DNA of 64,000 bases, from positions 1-64,000 of the forward strand of contig NZ_JAFIQT010000001.1 of NCBI RefSeq assembly GCF_017355935.1, read 5' to 3'. The first letter of the stretch is position 1. Every line of letters begins with the position of its first letter. This document shows positions 17,246 to 27,139 of the stretch, piece after piece. The notes beneath the pieces are model-generated. The model was not told the origin of the DNA. It made no database searches and saw only the letters and a list, made by a program, of their open reading frames with translations. The translations under genes were made by a program, and so were the position numbers. Source of the DNA: Telluribacter humicola (GTDB lineage Bacteria > Bacteroidota > Bacteroidia > Cytophagales > Spirosomataceae).

Positions 17246-18742
17246 CTAGTTTTTTGAATCAGCCATTTCTATAACTGACTCATCCTCCTGGGTTTTGGAC
17301 GCTTTGCCATTCCCATTGTTGTTGTTGCTATCCGACCGGACATACGACTCATCGCGGAAGCCTAGTATCTGAAGCATTGTCTCGCTGTCCTGCTCATCCG
17401 CAAACACGCGGGTCGTAATGCGACCATCATCATCACGGTCTACCAGTACGTGCTTCGGTGCCGGGATCAGGCAGTGCTGAATACCTCCGTAACCACCCAG
17501 CGACTCCTGGTAAGCACCCGTATGGAAGAAACCAATGTACTGATCCTCATCGTCACCGAATATGGGCAGGTACAAGTCAGCACTGTGCATTTCTGTGTTA
17601 TAGAAGTCCTGCGAGTCACACGTCAGACCTCCCAGGTTTACCTTCTGGTACGGGTTGTCCCAGTTATTGATCGGGAGCATGATGTACTTCTGGTTCATAC
17701 CCCACGAGTCGGGAAGCTGCGTAATGAACGAGCCGTCGATCATGTACCAAAGCTCCTTATCATTCTGGAGCTTCTTGTCAATGATTTTATAGATCACCGC
17801 GCCGCTCTCTCCTACGGTATAGCTACCAAACTCGGTGAAGATATGCGGTACTGGTACGTTATTCTTGTTACAGATCCACTGGATATTTTCTACGATCTCA
17901 TCAATCATCTGCTGATAGTCGTAATTAGACTGCAGCGAGGTCTGGATAGGCAATCCACCTCCGATATCAATTGAGTCTAGATCCGGACAGATCTTCTTCA
18001 TCTCGCAGTACTTAAACATAAAGCGGGTCAATTCGCTCCAGTAGTACGCACTATCCTTGATACCGGTATTAATAAAGAAGTGCAGCATTTTGAGCTTAAA
18101 CCGTGGGTTGGGCTCAATCTTATCCTTATACAGCTGCTGCACATCATTATACCGGATACCCAGTCGTGAGGTATAAAATGCAAAGTTGGGTTCTTCGTCC
18201 GTAGCAATACGGATGCCCAGGTTCAGGGTATCAGCCGTAACCTGCTGCTCGTACGACTCGATCTCCTTCAGGTTATCCAGTATAGGTATACAGTTGAATC
18301 CCTCGTTGATCAGTTCGCTCAGGTACTGTGTGTAGCGTGGGCGTTTGTAGCCGTTAGCCAGGATGAAAGTAGACTTGTTGATCTTACCCCTGCGATATAA
18401 CTCCCTGATGATAGGTACATCAAAAGAGGAAGATGTCTCGATGTGTATATTATGTTTCAGCGCCTCTTCCAGCACGAAACTGAAGTGTGACGATTTAGTA
18501 CAATAGCAATACGTATAACTTCCCTTGTAGTTATGACGTTTAAAAGCGTTCCGGAAAAACATCCGGGCGTTTTCTATATGTTCTCCAACTTTGGGAAGAT
18601 AATTCAGTTTAAGCGGGGTACCATGTTCCTTGATGATGTCCATCAGAGGTACATTGTTGAACAGCAATTCATTATTGTCAACGTTAAACTCCATGGTAGG
18701 AAACTCAAACGTCTGCTGAATCAGGTCAATGTAGCTTTTCAT
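17246..18742 (-). CDS. speA: biosynthetic arginine decarboxylase (PLP-dependent, alanine-racemase fold)
   Basis: 498 aa. The N-terminal barrel has the PLP-lysine region YCTKSSHF (Lys83) and the HIETSSSFDV strand. The middle holds LDSIDIGGGLPIQT, the Gly-rich phosphate-binding loop, and FTEFGSYTVGESGAV. The C-terminal region has GGYGGIQHCLIPAP and a DEQDSETMLQILGF tail followed by an Asn-rich, low-complexity end. This matches the Bacteroidota group annotated as arginine decarboxylase, which makes agmatine for polyamine synthesis. Ornithine decarboxylase-type activity cannot be excluded. No polyamine partner gene is adjacent. Confidence 0.85.
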   Translation of the reverse strand: MKSYIDLIQQTFEFPTMEFNVDNNELLFNNVPLMDIIKEHGTPLKLNYLPKVGEHIENARMFFRNAFKRHNYKGSYTYCYCTKSSHFSFVLEEALKHNIHIETSSSFDVPIIRELYRRGKINKSTFILANGYKRPRYTQYLSELINEGFNCIPILDNLKEIESYEQQVTADTLNLGIRIATDEEPNFAFYTSRLGIRYNDVQQLYKDKIEPNPRFKLKMLHFFINTGIKDSAYYWSELTRFMFKYCEMKKICPDLDSIDIGGGLPIQTSLQSNYDYQQMIDEIVENIQWICNKNNVPVPHIFTEFGSYTVGESGAVIYKIIDKKLQNDKELWYMIDGSFITQLPDSWGMNQKYIMLPINNWDNPYQKVNLGGLTCDSQDFYNTEMHSADLYLPIFGDDEDQYIGFFHTGAYQESLGGYGGIQHCLIPAPKHVLVDRDDDGRITTRVFADEQDSETMLQILGFRDESYVRSDSNNNNGNGKASKTQEDESVIEMADSKN

Positions 18743-19159
18743 CCTTCAGTTCAGTGCATAAAATGGTTAATTCGTTGATTTCCTTCGCAGTTAAGGGACG
18801 CGAAATTCCCTAAAAACCGCGTCTTTTCCAAACACAGTTACAATATAAATCATTCCCCCCCGCTCATTTTGTCCCTGATTTTTTATTGTTCATAAGCCAA
18901 AACGAGGGCTTTATCTATTTCAGGTTGATTGGGGCCTTACGACCTGATTAGCTTTGTCTTCGAGCGATATTGGCTAACTACGAATAGTCCAAAAAAATGT
19001 AAGTAAAATGGTAGCCATTCAACTGCTTATAAAACCGCTCATCATCAAAAAATGCCAATACATAGATATAAACGTGATCCAGCTGAAAATAATTTGGAAA
19101 CTCCGAATTATTAGAAAGTTTCCTCAGTTCTTTGCCTAAAATTAAAGAAAGAGCAAGTA
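18743..19159. other. divergent intergenic region between speA and the efflux regulator
   Basis: A 417-bp AT-rich gap between divergent genes. It must hold the promoters of both speA and the TetR-led efflux operon. I see no exact TTG/TAnnTTTG pair and no convincing riboswitch or small gene. Short runs such as AGTTCTTTG (about 19120-19130) are only weak promoter candidates. Confidence 0.5.
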
Positions 19160-19780
19160 GTGAAAGAGCGGATTCAAAAGGTAGCTATGGACTTGTACTG
19201 GCGGTATGGTGTCAGGAGTGTCACCATGGACGATATTGCTAGGGAAATAGGTATATCCAAAAAGACTATTTACCAGCATTTTCAGGATAAAGAGGCCATT
19301 GTCGAAGAGGTCATAAAACATGAGCTGGAAAAGCTAAGGGCAGACATGGAGCAAATAGAGCGGGAGGCCGATAATCCGATCGAACAGATGCTTCAGGCGT
19401 CGAGGTGCCTGCAGAGAGAGATGAATAATGTTAATCCGGTACTACTCTTTGACATTAAGAAGTACTGTCATAACGGCTGGGAGCTGTTTCAGAGCCACAA
19501 GCATGAGCATGTTATAAAGAGTGTGAGACGGAATCTGGAAAAGGGTATCCAGCAGGGATTGTACCGGGAGGATCTGAATGTAGACCTAATGGCAAGGCTG
19601 CATATTGAGCAGATTGAGCTAGTTTTTGACCCAACGGTATTTCCGATTAATCAATACAATCCGGTAGAAGTGAAGACCCAGGTACTGCACCACTTTCTGC
19701 GGGGGCTGCTGACAGAAAAAGGATTTCAACTATATAATCAATACGTAGACCAATCAGTAATCGAAGCTAAAAATCAATGA
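19160..19780 (+). CDS. TetR/AcrR family transcriptional regulator
   Basis: 206 aa from a GTG start. The N-terminal helix-turn-helix is classic: LYWRYGVRSVTMDDIAREIG then ISKKTIYQHFQDKEAI. The C-terminal ligand-binding part is helical and unlike any family I can name. Its stop overlaps the TolC start as ATGA, so it is the first gene of a four-gene efflux operon and most likely a repressor of it, released by a pump substrate. No signal peptide. Confidence 0.92.
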   Translation: MKERIQKVAMDLYWRYGVRSVTMDDIAREIGISKKTIYQHFQDKEAIVEEVIKHELEKLRADMEQIEREADNPIEQMLQASRCLQREMNNVNPVLLFDIKKYCHNGWELFQSHKHEHVIKSVRRNLEKGIQQGLYREDLNVDLMARLHIEQIELVFDPTVFPINQYNPVEVKTQVLHHFLRGLLTEKGFQLYNQYVDQSVIEAKNQ

Positions 19781-21171
19781 AACATGTAACACTACTACGA
19801 AATGGACTATTGGCGCTGGCCCTGCTGATAAGTATAAGTCCGCTCCGTGCTCAGGACGAGGGCTATACTCTTCAGGAAGCTGTCAACTACGCGCTTAGCA
19901 AGAATCTTAACATAAAGAATACGCAACTGGATGCCCTGTCGGCCGAGGCCCGCATTGGAGAGATTCGTGCCATAGGACTCCCGCAGATTAGCGGCCAAAT
20001 GGGCTTTACTGACAACCTCATTATACAAAGGGTATTCTTACCTGCCCAGTTTGCTGATCCGAATGCTCCCGAGGACGCCCCTCCAATCGCAGCCCAGTTT
20101 GGCGTAAAGTATGCAGGTAACGTAGGTGTATCGCTAAACCAAATGATCTTTAATGGCTCTTATCTGGTAGGGTTGAAAGCCGCCTCTACCTACCGCGAGC
20201 TGGCTCAGAAAAATGTAACGCAGTCGAAGGTAACGGTGGCGGAGGCAGTGACCAAAGCGTACTATTCGGCCTTGGTAGCCGAAGAACGCGCCAAGGTACT
20301 GGACTTCAACATCAACCGGCTGGATACGCTCCTGGGCGAAACCCGTATCCTGAATCAAAGTGGTTTTGTAGAACTTATAGACGTAAGCCGGCTGGAAGTA
20401 CAGCTCAACAACCTGCGCACCGAGCGCCAGCGGGTACAAAACCTGATTGAGCTGAGCTACGAGTTGCTGAAGTACCAGATGGGCATGCCCCTGACCGAGA
20501 AAATCTACCTGGAAGATAAGATTACAGAAGTGGACCTGGAGGAGATGAAAGCGGCATCGGAGGCGGTTATCAACTATACCAACCGCATCGAGTACTCCAT
20601 TTTGAATACGCAGGAAGAGCTGGCTAACCTGGATATCAAAAACATCCGGAGTGAGTACCTGCCCTCGGTAGGCGGAGTACTTACCTACGGTCATAACAAC
20701 GGGCGTAACAACCTGGGTGACCTGTTTTCGACCCGCTGGTTCAACAACTCCATGCTAGGCATCAACGTACAGATCCCGATCTTTGATGGTATGTCGAAGC
20801 ACTACCGTCTGCAGCAGGCCCGGATTACCCTGGATAAGGTAAAGATAGGCCAGAACCTGCTGGAGCAGTCGATAGACCTGCAGGTCAAGCAAGCCAATAT
20901 TAACCTCCGGAACTTCATGCAGGCCCTCGAAATACAGCGCCGGAACATAGAGCTGGCGCAGGAAGTGGTACGGGTAACGAAGATCAAGTACCAGGAAGGG
21001 GTAGGCTCCAACATCGAAGTGATCAATGCTGAATCATCATTCCGCGAAGCACAGACCAACTACTACGCGGCTCTGTACGACCTGCTCATTGCGAAGGTAG
21101 ATCTGGGTAAATCCCTCGGTGTACTTTATACGGATACTACTGCAACTACTCCTCAGATACAACAGCGTTAA
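19777..21171 (+). CDS. TolC family outer-membrane efflux protein
   Basis: 464 aa. Signal peptide ending near PLRAQDEGY, then two TolC repeats: YTLQEAVNYALSKNLNIKN opens the first, and long helices with periodic Leu/Gln follow. The C-terminal part has VGSNIEVINAESSFREAQTNYYAALYDLLIAK, a hallmark of the family. It forms the outer-membrane tunnel of an RND pump whose other parts lie directly downstream. Translationally coupled to the TetR gene. Confidence 0.93.
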   Translation: MKHVTLLRNGLLALALLISISPLRAQDEGYTLQEAVNYALSKNLNIKNTQLDALSAEARIGEIRAIGLPQISGQMGFTDNLIIQRVFLPAQFADPNAPEDAPPIAAQFGVKYAGNVGVSLNQMIFNGSYLVGLKAASTYRELAQKNVTQSKVTVAEAVTKAYYSALVAEERAKVLDFNINRLDTLLGETRILNQSGFVELIDVSRLEVQLNNLRTERQRVQNLIELSYELLKYQMGMPLTEKIYLEDKITEVDLEEMKAASEAVINYTNRIEYSILNTQEELANLDIKNIRSEYLPSVGGVLTYGHNNGRNNLGDLFSTRWFNNSMLGINVQIPIFDGMSKHYRLQQARITLDKVKIGQNLLEQSIDLQVKQANINLRNFMQALEIQRRNIELAQEVVRVTKIKYQEGVGSNIEVINAESSFREAQTNYYAALYDLLIAKVDLGKSLGVLYTDTTATTPQIQQR

Positions 21172-21199
21172 AAATTACAGAAACTCCTAGTCATACATT

Positions 21200-22333
21200 A
21201 TGAAAAGCAATATCATCATAGTTGCCGCAGCTACTCTCCTGCTGACGGCCTGTTCAGGTGAAAAGAAGGAAGGTGTGGAAGCCAAGCGTGAAGAGCTGGC
21301 TCAGCTCAAAAGCGAGCAACGTGAACTGGATAAAAAGATCAAGTCGCTGGAAGGCGAACTGGCTAAACTGGATCCGGCCAAGGCGGCTGAAACACGGACG
21401 AAGTCGGTGACAGTTACCCCTGTTACTAACAACACATTCAAGCACTACGTAGAGGTACAGGGTACCGTTGACGCCAAGAACAACGTACTCGTGACGCCCC
21501 AGATGGGAGGTGCCGTAACGGCCATGTATGTGAAAGAGGGTGACTACGTAAAGGAAGGTACCGTACTGGCTCGCGTAGATGACAGCATCCTGCGTCAGTC
21601 CATCGAAGAAGTAAAGAACCAGTTGACATTGGCTTCTACGCTTTTCGATAAGCAGAAAAGCCTCTGGGATCAGAAGATAGGAACTGAGCTGCAGTACCTG
21701 CAGGCCAAGAACAACAAGGAGGCACTCGAAAAGAAACTCGCTACGCTGAATACGCAGCTATCGCAGGCCCGGGTGGTATCTCCTATTGCCGGTGTGGTGG
21801 ATCAGGTCAATGTAAAGGTAGGTGAGATGGCGGCTCCGGGTATGGGGGTAGCGCGCATTGTTAACCTGAACAACCTCAAAGTCGTAGCTAAGGTAGCCGA
21901 TGCCTACGTAGCCAGCGTCCGAAAGGGCGATGAAGTGATCATCAATTTTCCGGACCTGAACCGTAAGTACAATGCCCGCATCAACTTTGTAAGTACTACC
22001 GTTGACCCACTCAGCCGTACCTTCACCATTGAGGCCAATCTGCCATCGAGCAGCGATATCAAGCCTAATATGCTGGCGCAGGTACAGATCAACGATGCCG
22101 TGAAGAAAGATGCGCTGGTAATCGATCAGAACCTGGTACAAAGTACCGAAAGGGGTCAGGTCGTATACGTAGCAGCTACCGATGGCAGCCGTAAGGTAGC
22201 CAAAGCCAAACCTGTAAAGACGGGACTTAGCTATAATGGTCAGGTAGAAATAGTAGAAGGGCTACAGGCCGGTGACCAGCTGATTACGCTGGGTTACCAG
22301 GAGGTGGCCGACGGACAGGCGATCAGCTACTAA
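21200..22333 (+). CDS. RND efflux membrane-fusion (periplasmic adaptor) lipoprotein
   Basis: 377 aa. Signal peptide with lipobox LTAC (Cys18), then a coiled-coil stretch (residues ~25-60, repeated Glu/Lys/Leu) before the conserved body. The biotinyl-lipoyl half motifs are visible: GGAVTAMYVKEGDYVKEG and ARVVSPIAGVVDQVNVKVGE, separated by a helical hairpin. The adaptor joins the inner-membrane RND pump to TolC. It begins 28 bp after the TolC stop. The extra N-terminal coiled coil is longer than in AcrA. Confidence 0.93.
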   Translation: MKSNIIIVAAATLLLTACSGEKKEGVEAKREELAQLKSEQRELDKKIKSLEGELAKLDPAKAAETRTKSVTVTPVTNNTFKHYVEVQGTVDAKNNVLVTPQMGGAVTAMYVKEGDYVKEGTVLARVDDSILRQSIEEVKNQLTLASTLFDKQKSLWDQKIGTELQYLQAKNNKEALEKKLATLNTQLSQARVVSPIAGVVDQVNVKVGEMAAPGMGVARIVNLNNLKVVAKVADAYVASVRKGDEVIINFPDLNRKYNARINFVSTTVDPLSRTFTIEANLPSSSDIKPNMLAQVQINDAVKKDALVIDQNLVQSTERGQVVYVAATDGSRKVAKAKPVKTGLSYNGQVEIVEGLQAGDQLITLGYQEVADGQAISY

Positions 22334-22427
22334 GGGTAGCCAGGACCTGGAATACGTGCAGTTGTGAGAAAGTATAACAACAATGCCTCCCCCTGGTGCG
22401 CACCAGAGGAGCCAATCACGAAAAACT

Positions 22428-25400
22428 ATGAAATTTAACGAGTACAAAACCCTCAGCTTCACCAACTGGTGCGTAGAGAACCGGACTACGATCTACATCT
22501 TTACGTTTATCATCACACTGGCGGGGCTTATGGTGTACAATAACCTGCCCAAGGAGCAGTTCCCGGATATCAAGATCCCGCAGGTGTACATCAATACGGT
22601 GTACTTCGGTACGGCTCCGGCTGACGTCGAAAACACCATCAACAAACCCATCGAAAAGCAGCTTAAATCCATATCGGGTGTAAAGCGTATCAAATCCAAC
22701 GCCCTGCAGGACGTATCGGTAATCCTGGTAGAATTCAACCCGGATGTAGAGGTACCCGTAGCGCTGCAGCGGGTACGTGACGCCATCGATAAGGCCAAGC
22801 GCGACCTGCCCCAGGAGCTGGATTCTGGCCCTACAGCGCAGGATGTAAACTTCTCGGAGTTCCCGATCATGAACATCAACATGGCCGGTAACTACTCTCT
22901 GAAGCAACTGAAAGAGTATGCTGAGGACCTGCAGGATGCCATCGAGGCTATGCCTGAGATCAGCCGGGTGGATATAGTGGGGGCCCTCAACCGCGAGATA
23001 CAGATCAACGTAGACCTGCCCCGTATGCAGAGCTCGGGTCTGACCTTCTTTGATATTCAGTCGGCTGTACAGAGCGAAAACATCAACGTATCGGGTGGCG
23101 ATATGAATGTGGACGGTGTACGCCGTACGCTGCGCGTGAAGGGTGAATTCAGTGAAGTTAGTCAGATCGCTAACCTGCGCATCCGTACCAGTACCGGAGC
23201 CGTGATCCGATTGGGTGACGTAGCCGAGGTAGTAGATAGTTTTGAGGAGCAGCAGGACTTTGCCCGCCTGGACAATAAGTCGGTTGTAACCCTGAACGTC
23301 ATCAAGCGCGCCGGTGCTAACCTCATTACTGCTTCTGATCGTATCGAGAGTACCATAGAGGAATACCAGAGCAACCGCTTCCCGCAGGGACTGGATATAC
23401 GCATTACGGCTGACCAGTCGGAGCGGACTCGAGCCGAGCTGCATGACCTGATCAATACCGTAGTACTGGGCTTTATCTTCGTGGTACTGATCCTGATGTT
23501 CTTCATGGGCGTTCGTGACGCGATCTTCGTAGGTCTGTCGGTACCGTTGTCGGCACTGGTGGCGGTGGTATTGATGCCCATCATCGGGCCTATGGTAGGT
23601 ACTGCATTTACCCTTAATACCATTGTACTGTTTGCGTTCCTGCTGGGTATCGGTCTGGTGGTGGACGACGCCATTGTAGTTATTGAGAATACCCACCGCC
23701 TCTTCAACCAGCACAAGGACTGGACCATCCAGCAGGCGGTAAAGGCGGCGGCTGGTGAAGTATTTGTACCCGTACTATCGGGTACTCTTACGACTATCGC
23801 GCCTTTCTTCCCGCTCCTGTTCTGGCCGGGTATAGTAGGTGAATTTATGAAGTTTCTGCCTCTGACGCTGATTCTGACGCTTATGGCTTCGCTCTTTGTA
23901 GCCTACGTCATGAACCCGGTATTTGCCGTATCGTTTATGGGACGGCATGATGAGGAAAAGGAAAAGCTGGATACCAGTTTCAAAGCTATTCGCCGCCCTG
24001 TGATTGTACTGGGAGCCGCCGCTCTGGTTGGGTACTTCATCGACCGGGGTATTGGTAACTTCCTCGTGTTTATTCTGGGACTGTACCTGTTTAACCACTA
24101 CATCCTGACACCCCGCATCCTGGTACCTTTCCAGGACCGCCTGTTACCAGCTCTTAAGAACAATTACCGCAAGGTGATCAGCTGGGTGATTCAGGGATGG
24201 AGGCCGGTAGGAGCCATCTTAACCATGGTGGTGCTGCTGGTATTTACCTTTATCATGATGGGTATCGTCAAGCCTAAGGTGATCTTCTTCCCCAGCGGCG
24301 AGCCTGACTATGTCTATGTATATAATAAACTCCCTGTCGGAACGGATGCCCGGATTACTGACTCGGTGACCAAAGTGATAGAGAAGAAGGTATTTGCGGT
24401 ACTGGAGAAGAACGAGGCCATGTCTATGGTCAACTCCGTAATCTCAAACGTAGGTAAAAACGCCGGTGACCCGACTAACCCTGATCGCTCCGCTACTCCT
24501 CATAAGTCTAAGGTGACAGTCGCTTTTGTACCCAATGAAGAGCGCGATGGCCGTTCTACCGAAGAGCTGCTTATCAAAATACGCGAAGCACTGGTTGGTA
24601 TACCTGGTTCGGAAATCTCTGTGGAGCGCGAAGCAAACGGTCCACCTACGGGTAAGCCTATCTCCATTGAAATCTTGGGAGATGATTTTGCTACCCTGCA
24701 GAAACTGGAAAAAGATGTGTTCCAGAAGATTCAGGAGTCAGGTATTGAAGGTATAGACCAGCTCCGTTCGGACCTGGTGACCAACAAGCCCGAAATCACC
24801 ATTGACATTGACCGTGATAAGGCCCAGCGTGAAGGCATCAGTTCGCAGCAGATAGCCTTTGCCGTACGTACCGCGTTGTTCGGTGCCGAAGTATCCAAGT
24901 TCCGCGATACGCAGGATGAGTACCCCATTATGGTACGCCTCAAGAAGGACGACCGCGAGCAGATTGAGCGGCTTCTGAGCCTGAACATCGTGTACCGCGA
25001 CATGAACTCAGGTGGAGCCTTACGTCAGGTACCTATTACATCCGTTGCTGATGTTCGGTACTCGACGACCTTCAGCCAGATTAACCGTAAGGACCAGGAG
25101 CGTATCGTGACGCTGGGCTCGGACGTACTGCCCGGCTATAACGCCAATGAGATTGTAGCGCAGATACAGGATGTGGTGGAAGAAATGGAAGTACCTAACG
25201 GCTATACCATCAAGATGGGTGGTGAGCAGGAAGACCAGCAGGAGTCGATGCAGTTCCTGATGGGGGCATTTGGAGCGGCTATTCTGCTTATTTACCTCAT
25301 CCTGGCTACGCAGTTCAACTCGGTGGTGAAGCCTTTCATTATCTTCTTTACCATTGTACTGTCGCTGATCGGGGTACTATTGGGCTTTATGGTTTTCGAC

Positions 25401-25865
25401 ATGACCTTCTCCGTCATTATGTCCGGCGTAGGTATTATAGCCTTGGCGGGTATTGTGGTGAAAAATGGTATCCTGCTCATTGAGTTCATTGATGAGCTGC
25501 GTGAGCGTGGCTATCCGTTACGTGATGCAATTATCGAAGGGGGAGCCATCCGTCTGAATCCGGTACTGCTGACGGCCTCCGCGGCGGTATTGGGTCTGAT
25601 ACCACTGGCTCTGGGCCTTACCATTGACTTTGTCAGTCTATTCCGTGACCTGGATCCTCACCTGATCATTGGTGGCGACAGCGCCGACTTCTGGAACATC
25701 CTGGCCTGGACCATCATCTTTGGTCTGACGTTCTCGACGGTACTTACATTGGTGATCGTGCCATGTATGTACTACGTCAATGAGCGGATCCGGGAGAAGT
25801 GGTTCCGGAAGAATAAGGGCACCGAAGCCCATCAGGAGAAGCTGGAAGCTGCCCCAACCGTATAG
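22428..25865 (+). CDS. RND family efflux pump, inner-membrane transporter (AcrB/HAE1 type)
   Basis: About 1145 aa from the ATG at 22428; an upstream frame to 22383 is non-homologous. RND features: an N-terminal membrane segment after SFTNWCVENRTTIYIF, the large periplasmic loops, a transmembrane block with GIGLVVDDAIVVIENTHR (paired Asp residues of the proton relay), and the C-terminal half with GIIALAGIVVKNGILLIEF. The spacer between repeats has an unusual insertion with extra hydrophobic segments near residues 530-580. Substrate unknown; the TetR regulator suggests drugs or toxic small molecules. Confidence 0.95.
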   Translation: MKFNEYKTLSFTNWCVENRTTIYIFTFIITLAGLMVYNNLPKEQFPDIKIPQVYINTVYFGTAPADVENTINKPIEKQLKSISGVKRIKSNALQDVSVILVEFNPDVEVPVALQRVRDAIDKAKRDLPQELDSGPTAQDVNFSEFPIMNINMAGNYSLKQLKEYAEDLQDAIEAMPEISRVDIVGALNREIQINVDLPRMQSSGLTFFDIQSAVQSENINVSGGDMNVDGVRRTLRVKGEFSEVSQIANLRIRTSTGAVIRLGDVAEVVDSFEEQQDFARLDNKSVVTLNVIKRAGANLITASDRIESTIEEYQSNRFPQGLDIRITADQSERTRAELHDLINTVVLGFIFVVLILMFFMGVRDAIFVGLSVPLSALVAVVLMPIIGPMVGTAFTLNTIVLFAFLLGIGLVVDDAIVVIENTHRLFNQHKDWTIQQAVKAAAGEVFVPVLSGTLTTIAPFFPLLFWPGIVGEFMKFLPLTLILTLMASLFVAYVMNPVFAVSFMGRHDEEKEKLDTSFKAIRRPVIVLGAAALVGYFIDRGIGNFLVFILGLYLFNHYILTPRILVPFQDRLLPALKNNYRKVISWVIQGWRPVGAILTMVVLLVFTFIMMGIVKPKVIFFPSGEPDYVYVYNKLPVGTDARITDSVTKVIEKKVFAVLEKNEAMSMVNSVISNVGKNAGDPTNPDRSATPHKSKVTVAFVPNEERDGRSTEELLIKIREALVGIPGSEISVEREANGPPTGKPISIEILGDDFATLQKLEKDVFQKIQESGIEGIDQLRSDLVTNKPEITIDIDRDKAQREGISSQQIAFAVRTALFGAEVSKFRDTQDEYPIMVRLKKDDREQIERLLSLNIVYRDMNSGGALRQVPITSVADVRYSTTFSQINRKDQERIVTLGSDVLPGYNANEIVAQIQDVVEEMEVPNGYTIKMGGEQEDQQESMQFLMGAFGAAILLIYLILATQFNSVVKPFIIFFTIVLSLIGVLLGFMVFDMTFSVIMSGVGIIALAGIVVKNGILLIEFIDELRERGYPLRDAIIEGGAIRLNPVLLTASAAVLGLIPLALGLTIDFVSLFRDLDPHLIIGGDSADFWNILAWTIIFGLTFSTVLTLVIVPCMYYVNERIREKWFRKNKGTEAHQEKLEAAPTV

Positions 25866-25900
25866 TAGCTGTAAGAGTAATCCGTATAATCCAGTACCAG

Positions 25901-25934
25901 CAGCCGCCTCTGACGAAGAGGCGGCTGTTTTTTT
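25901..25934 (+). terminator. terminator of the efflux operon
   Basis: CAGCCGCCTCT, 5-nt loop, AGAGGCGGCTG, then TTTTTTT. It closes the TetR-TolC-adaptor-RND operon 35 bp after the last stop. Confidence 0.9.
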
Positions 25935-26000
25935 ATTTAAAATCCTCAAATCCTCCTATCTTGCCATCCTGTTTCAAACCTAAATCCTTGTAGTAGTAAA

Positions 26001-26516
26001 ATGAAAAATTTCCGCGTATTGGGCGTAGCCGCCGCACTATTTGTACTGAGTTTGCTCACTGGCTTTACGGCACAGGCTCAGAGTACCTCCGGAAAGGGAA
26101 CTCTGAATGATATTAACTTCCTGGAAGGCCGCTGGGAGGGTACCTTCAACGGTGGGCCTATCCATGCCTCCTGGACCGCACCGGCTGGTGACAACATTGC
26201 AGGATTTATCCGGATGATGAAAGATGGCAAGGCTACTCTGTATGAAATATTCGCCTTTGAACAAACTGAGAATGGTCCTGTCGCTATGGTGAAGCACTTC
26301 CGTCCGGGCTTGATCAGTGTGGAGGAGAAAGAGCAGTCTGACCGGTACAAGTTTATCGAAGCCAAGAAGAACCAGGCGCTTTTCGAATTGGAAGGCGGCC
26401 AGACCCGTATTATCTATGAGAAGCGGGGAGATAATCAACTCGTGATTCAGCGGGGCAAGCAGGAAGGCGGCAAATGGTCGTTTGTAGATCTTTTTGTATT
26501 CAACCGCATTAAGTAG
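26001..26516 (+). CDS. DUF6265-like secreted protein
   Basis: 171 aa. Signal peptide to about residue 26 (TAQAQ). The mature part looks like a lipocalin-type small beta barrel: FLEGRWEGTFNGGPIHASWT, IAGFIRMMKDGKATLYEIFAFE and MVKHFRPGLISVEEKE, blocks typical of DUF6265 proteins. Probably periplasmic. Function unknown. It is preceded by the efflux-operon terminator, so it has its own promoter. Confidence 0.75.
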   Translation: MKNFRVLGVAAALFVLSLLTGFTAQAQSTSGKGTLNDINFLEGRWEGTFNGGPIHASWTAPAGDNIAGFIRMMKDGKATLYEIFAFEQTENGPVAMVKHFRPGLISVEEKEQSDRYKFIEAKKNQALFELEGGQTRIIYEKRGDNQLVIQRGKQEGGKWSFVDLFVFNRIK

Positions 26517-26527
26517 TAGTACCGGAG

Positions 26528-26569
26528 GTATTCGTAGGGTGGGTATACTTACTCTACGAATACTTTCTT
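26528..26569 (+). terminator. terminator of the DUF6265-like gene
   Basis: GTATTCGTAG pairs with CTACGAATAC (26554-26563), followed by TTTCTT. The right arm lies inside the end of the convergent nuclease-fold gene. Confidence 0.6.
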
Positions 26570-27118
26570 ATCCGTTATCAGCTTGCGGTGACCTTCCAAA
26601 AATTCGCAGAAAGCCCTGATCTGCTGTTCCTGCCGCGAAAAGTCCATATCCAGATTATAGTCTTCCTGGTACACGTCCTTAAAATCAGTAATAACATAGC
26701 GGAGGGAACGGATACCCTTAGGGCGTAGAGCCAGCAGGTAGAAGTTCTGGTGATTATATACAAAGCGGCCGGGTGAGTAGCTCCCTGTGGTTTTCAGATC
26801 TACAGCCAGTGAACGTCCTATTACATCCACATAACCGTACAGCAGTACATCGTCCAGCTCGTACTGGCAGTACACTTGCGTAGCTACCATCGGGCGCGGG
26901 AGCAGGGCCCGGGCCTTACGCAGGATCTCAGCATCAAAAAAGTCTTCATCAGTACCTTTGATTACCGCTTCTTCAAACGATACTCCTCGGGCCTGAGCCT
27001 CAGTTTGGGGTACCGGTACCCGATTAATGGAGTCCAGGAGTTCCTGCTCGTTCATGTACCCTCTTTGGTAGCGGGCGAAGGTATTCAACAGCGTAGGGTA
27101 TAATCGGTAGCGTACCAT
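26549..27118 (-). CDS. PD-(D/E)XK nuclease-fold protein
   Basis: 189 aa. The segment YGYVDVIGRSLAVDLKTTG matches the PD-(D/E)XK core: an acidic residue in the first strand (VDV), then a DLK triad residue set in the next. An upstream Glu-rich helix and a following Tyr/Phe-rich helix fit RecB/Cas4-like nucleases. No zinc cysteines, so it is not Cas4. No partner helicase is nearby. The target (DNA repair, phage defence or none) is unknown. Confidence 0.6.
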   Translation of the reverse strand: MVRYRLYPTLLNTFARYQRGYMNEQELLDSINRVPVPQTEAQARGVSFEEAVIKGTDEDFFDAEILRKARALLPRPMVATQVYCQYELDDVLLYGYVDVIGRSLAVDLKTTGSYSPGRFVYNHQNFYLLALRPKGIRSLRYVITDFKDVYQEDYNLDMDFSRQEQQIRAFCEFLEGHRKLITDKKVFVE

Positions 27119-27139
27119 ACGGCATCTTTATGATTAGAG

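Noticed and set aside
22416-23714. 432-codon open frame on the minus strand opposite the RND pump gene
   Set aside because: It is a shadow of strong codon bias in the pump gene; its composition (rich in His, Tyr, Gln, Arg) and lack of any family motif mark it as non-coding.
26549-27118. Cas4 or RecB nuclease assignment
   Set aside because: No Fe-S cysteines, no helicase partner and no CRISPR array; only the general nuclease fold can be supported.
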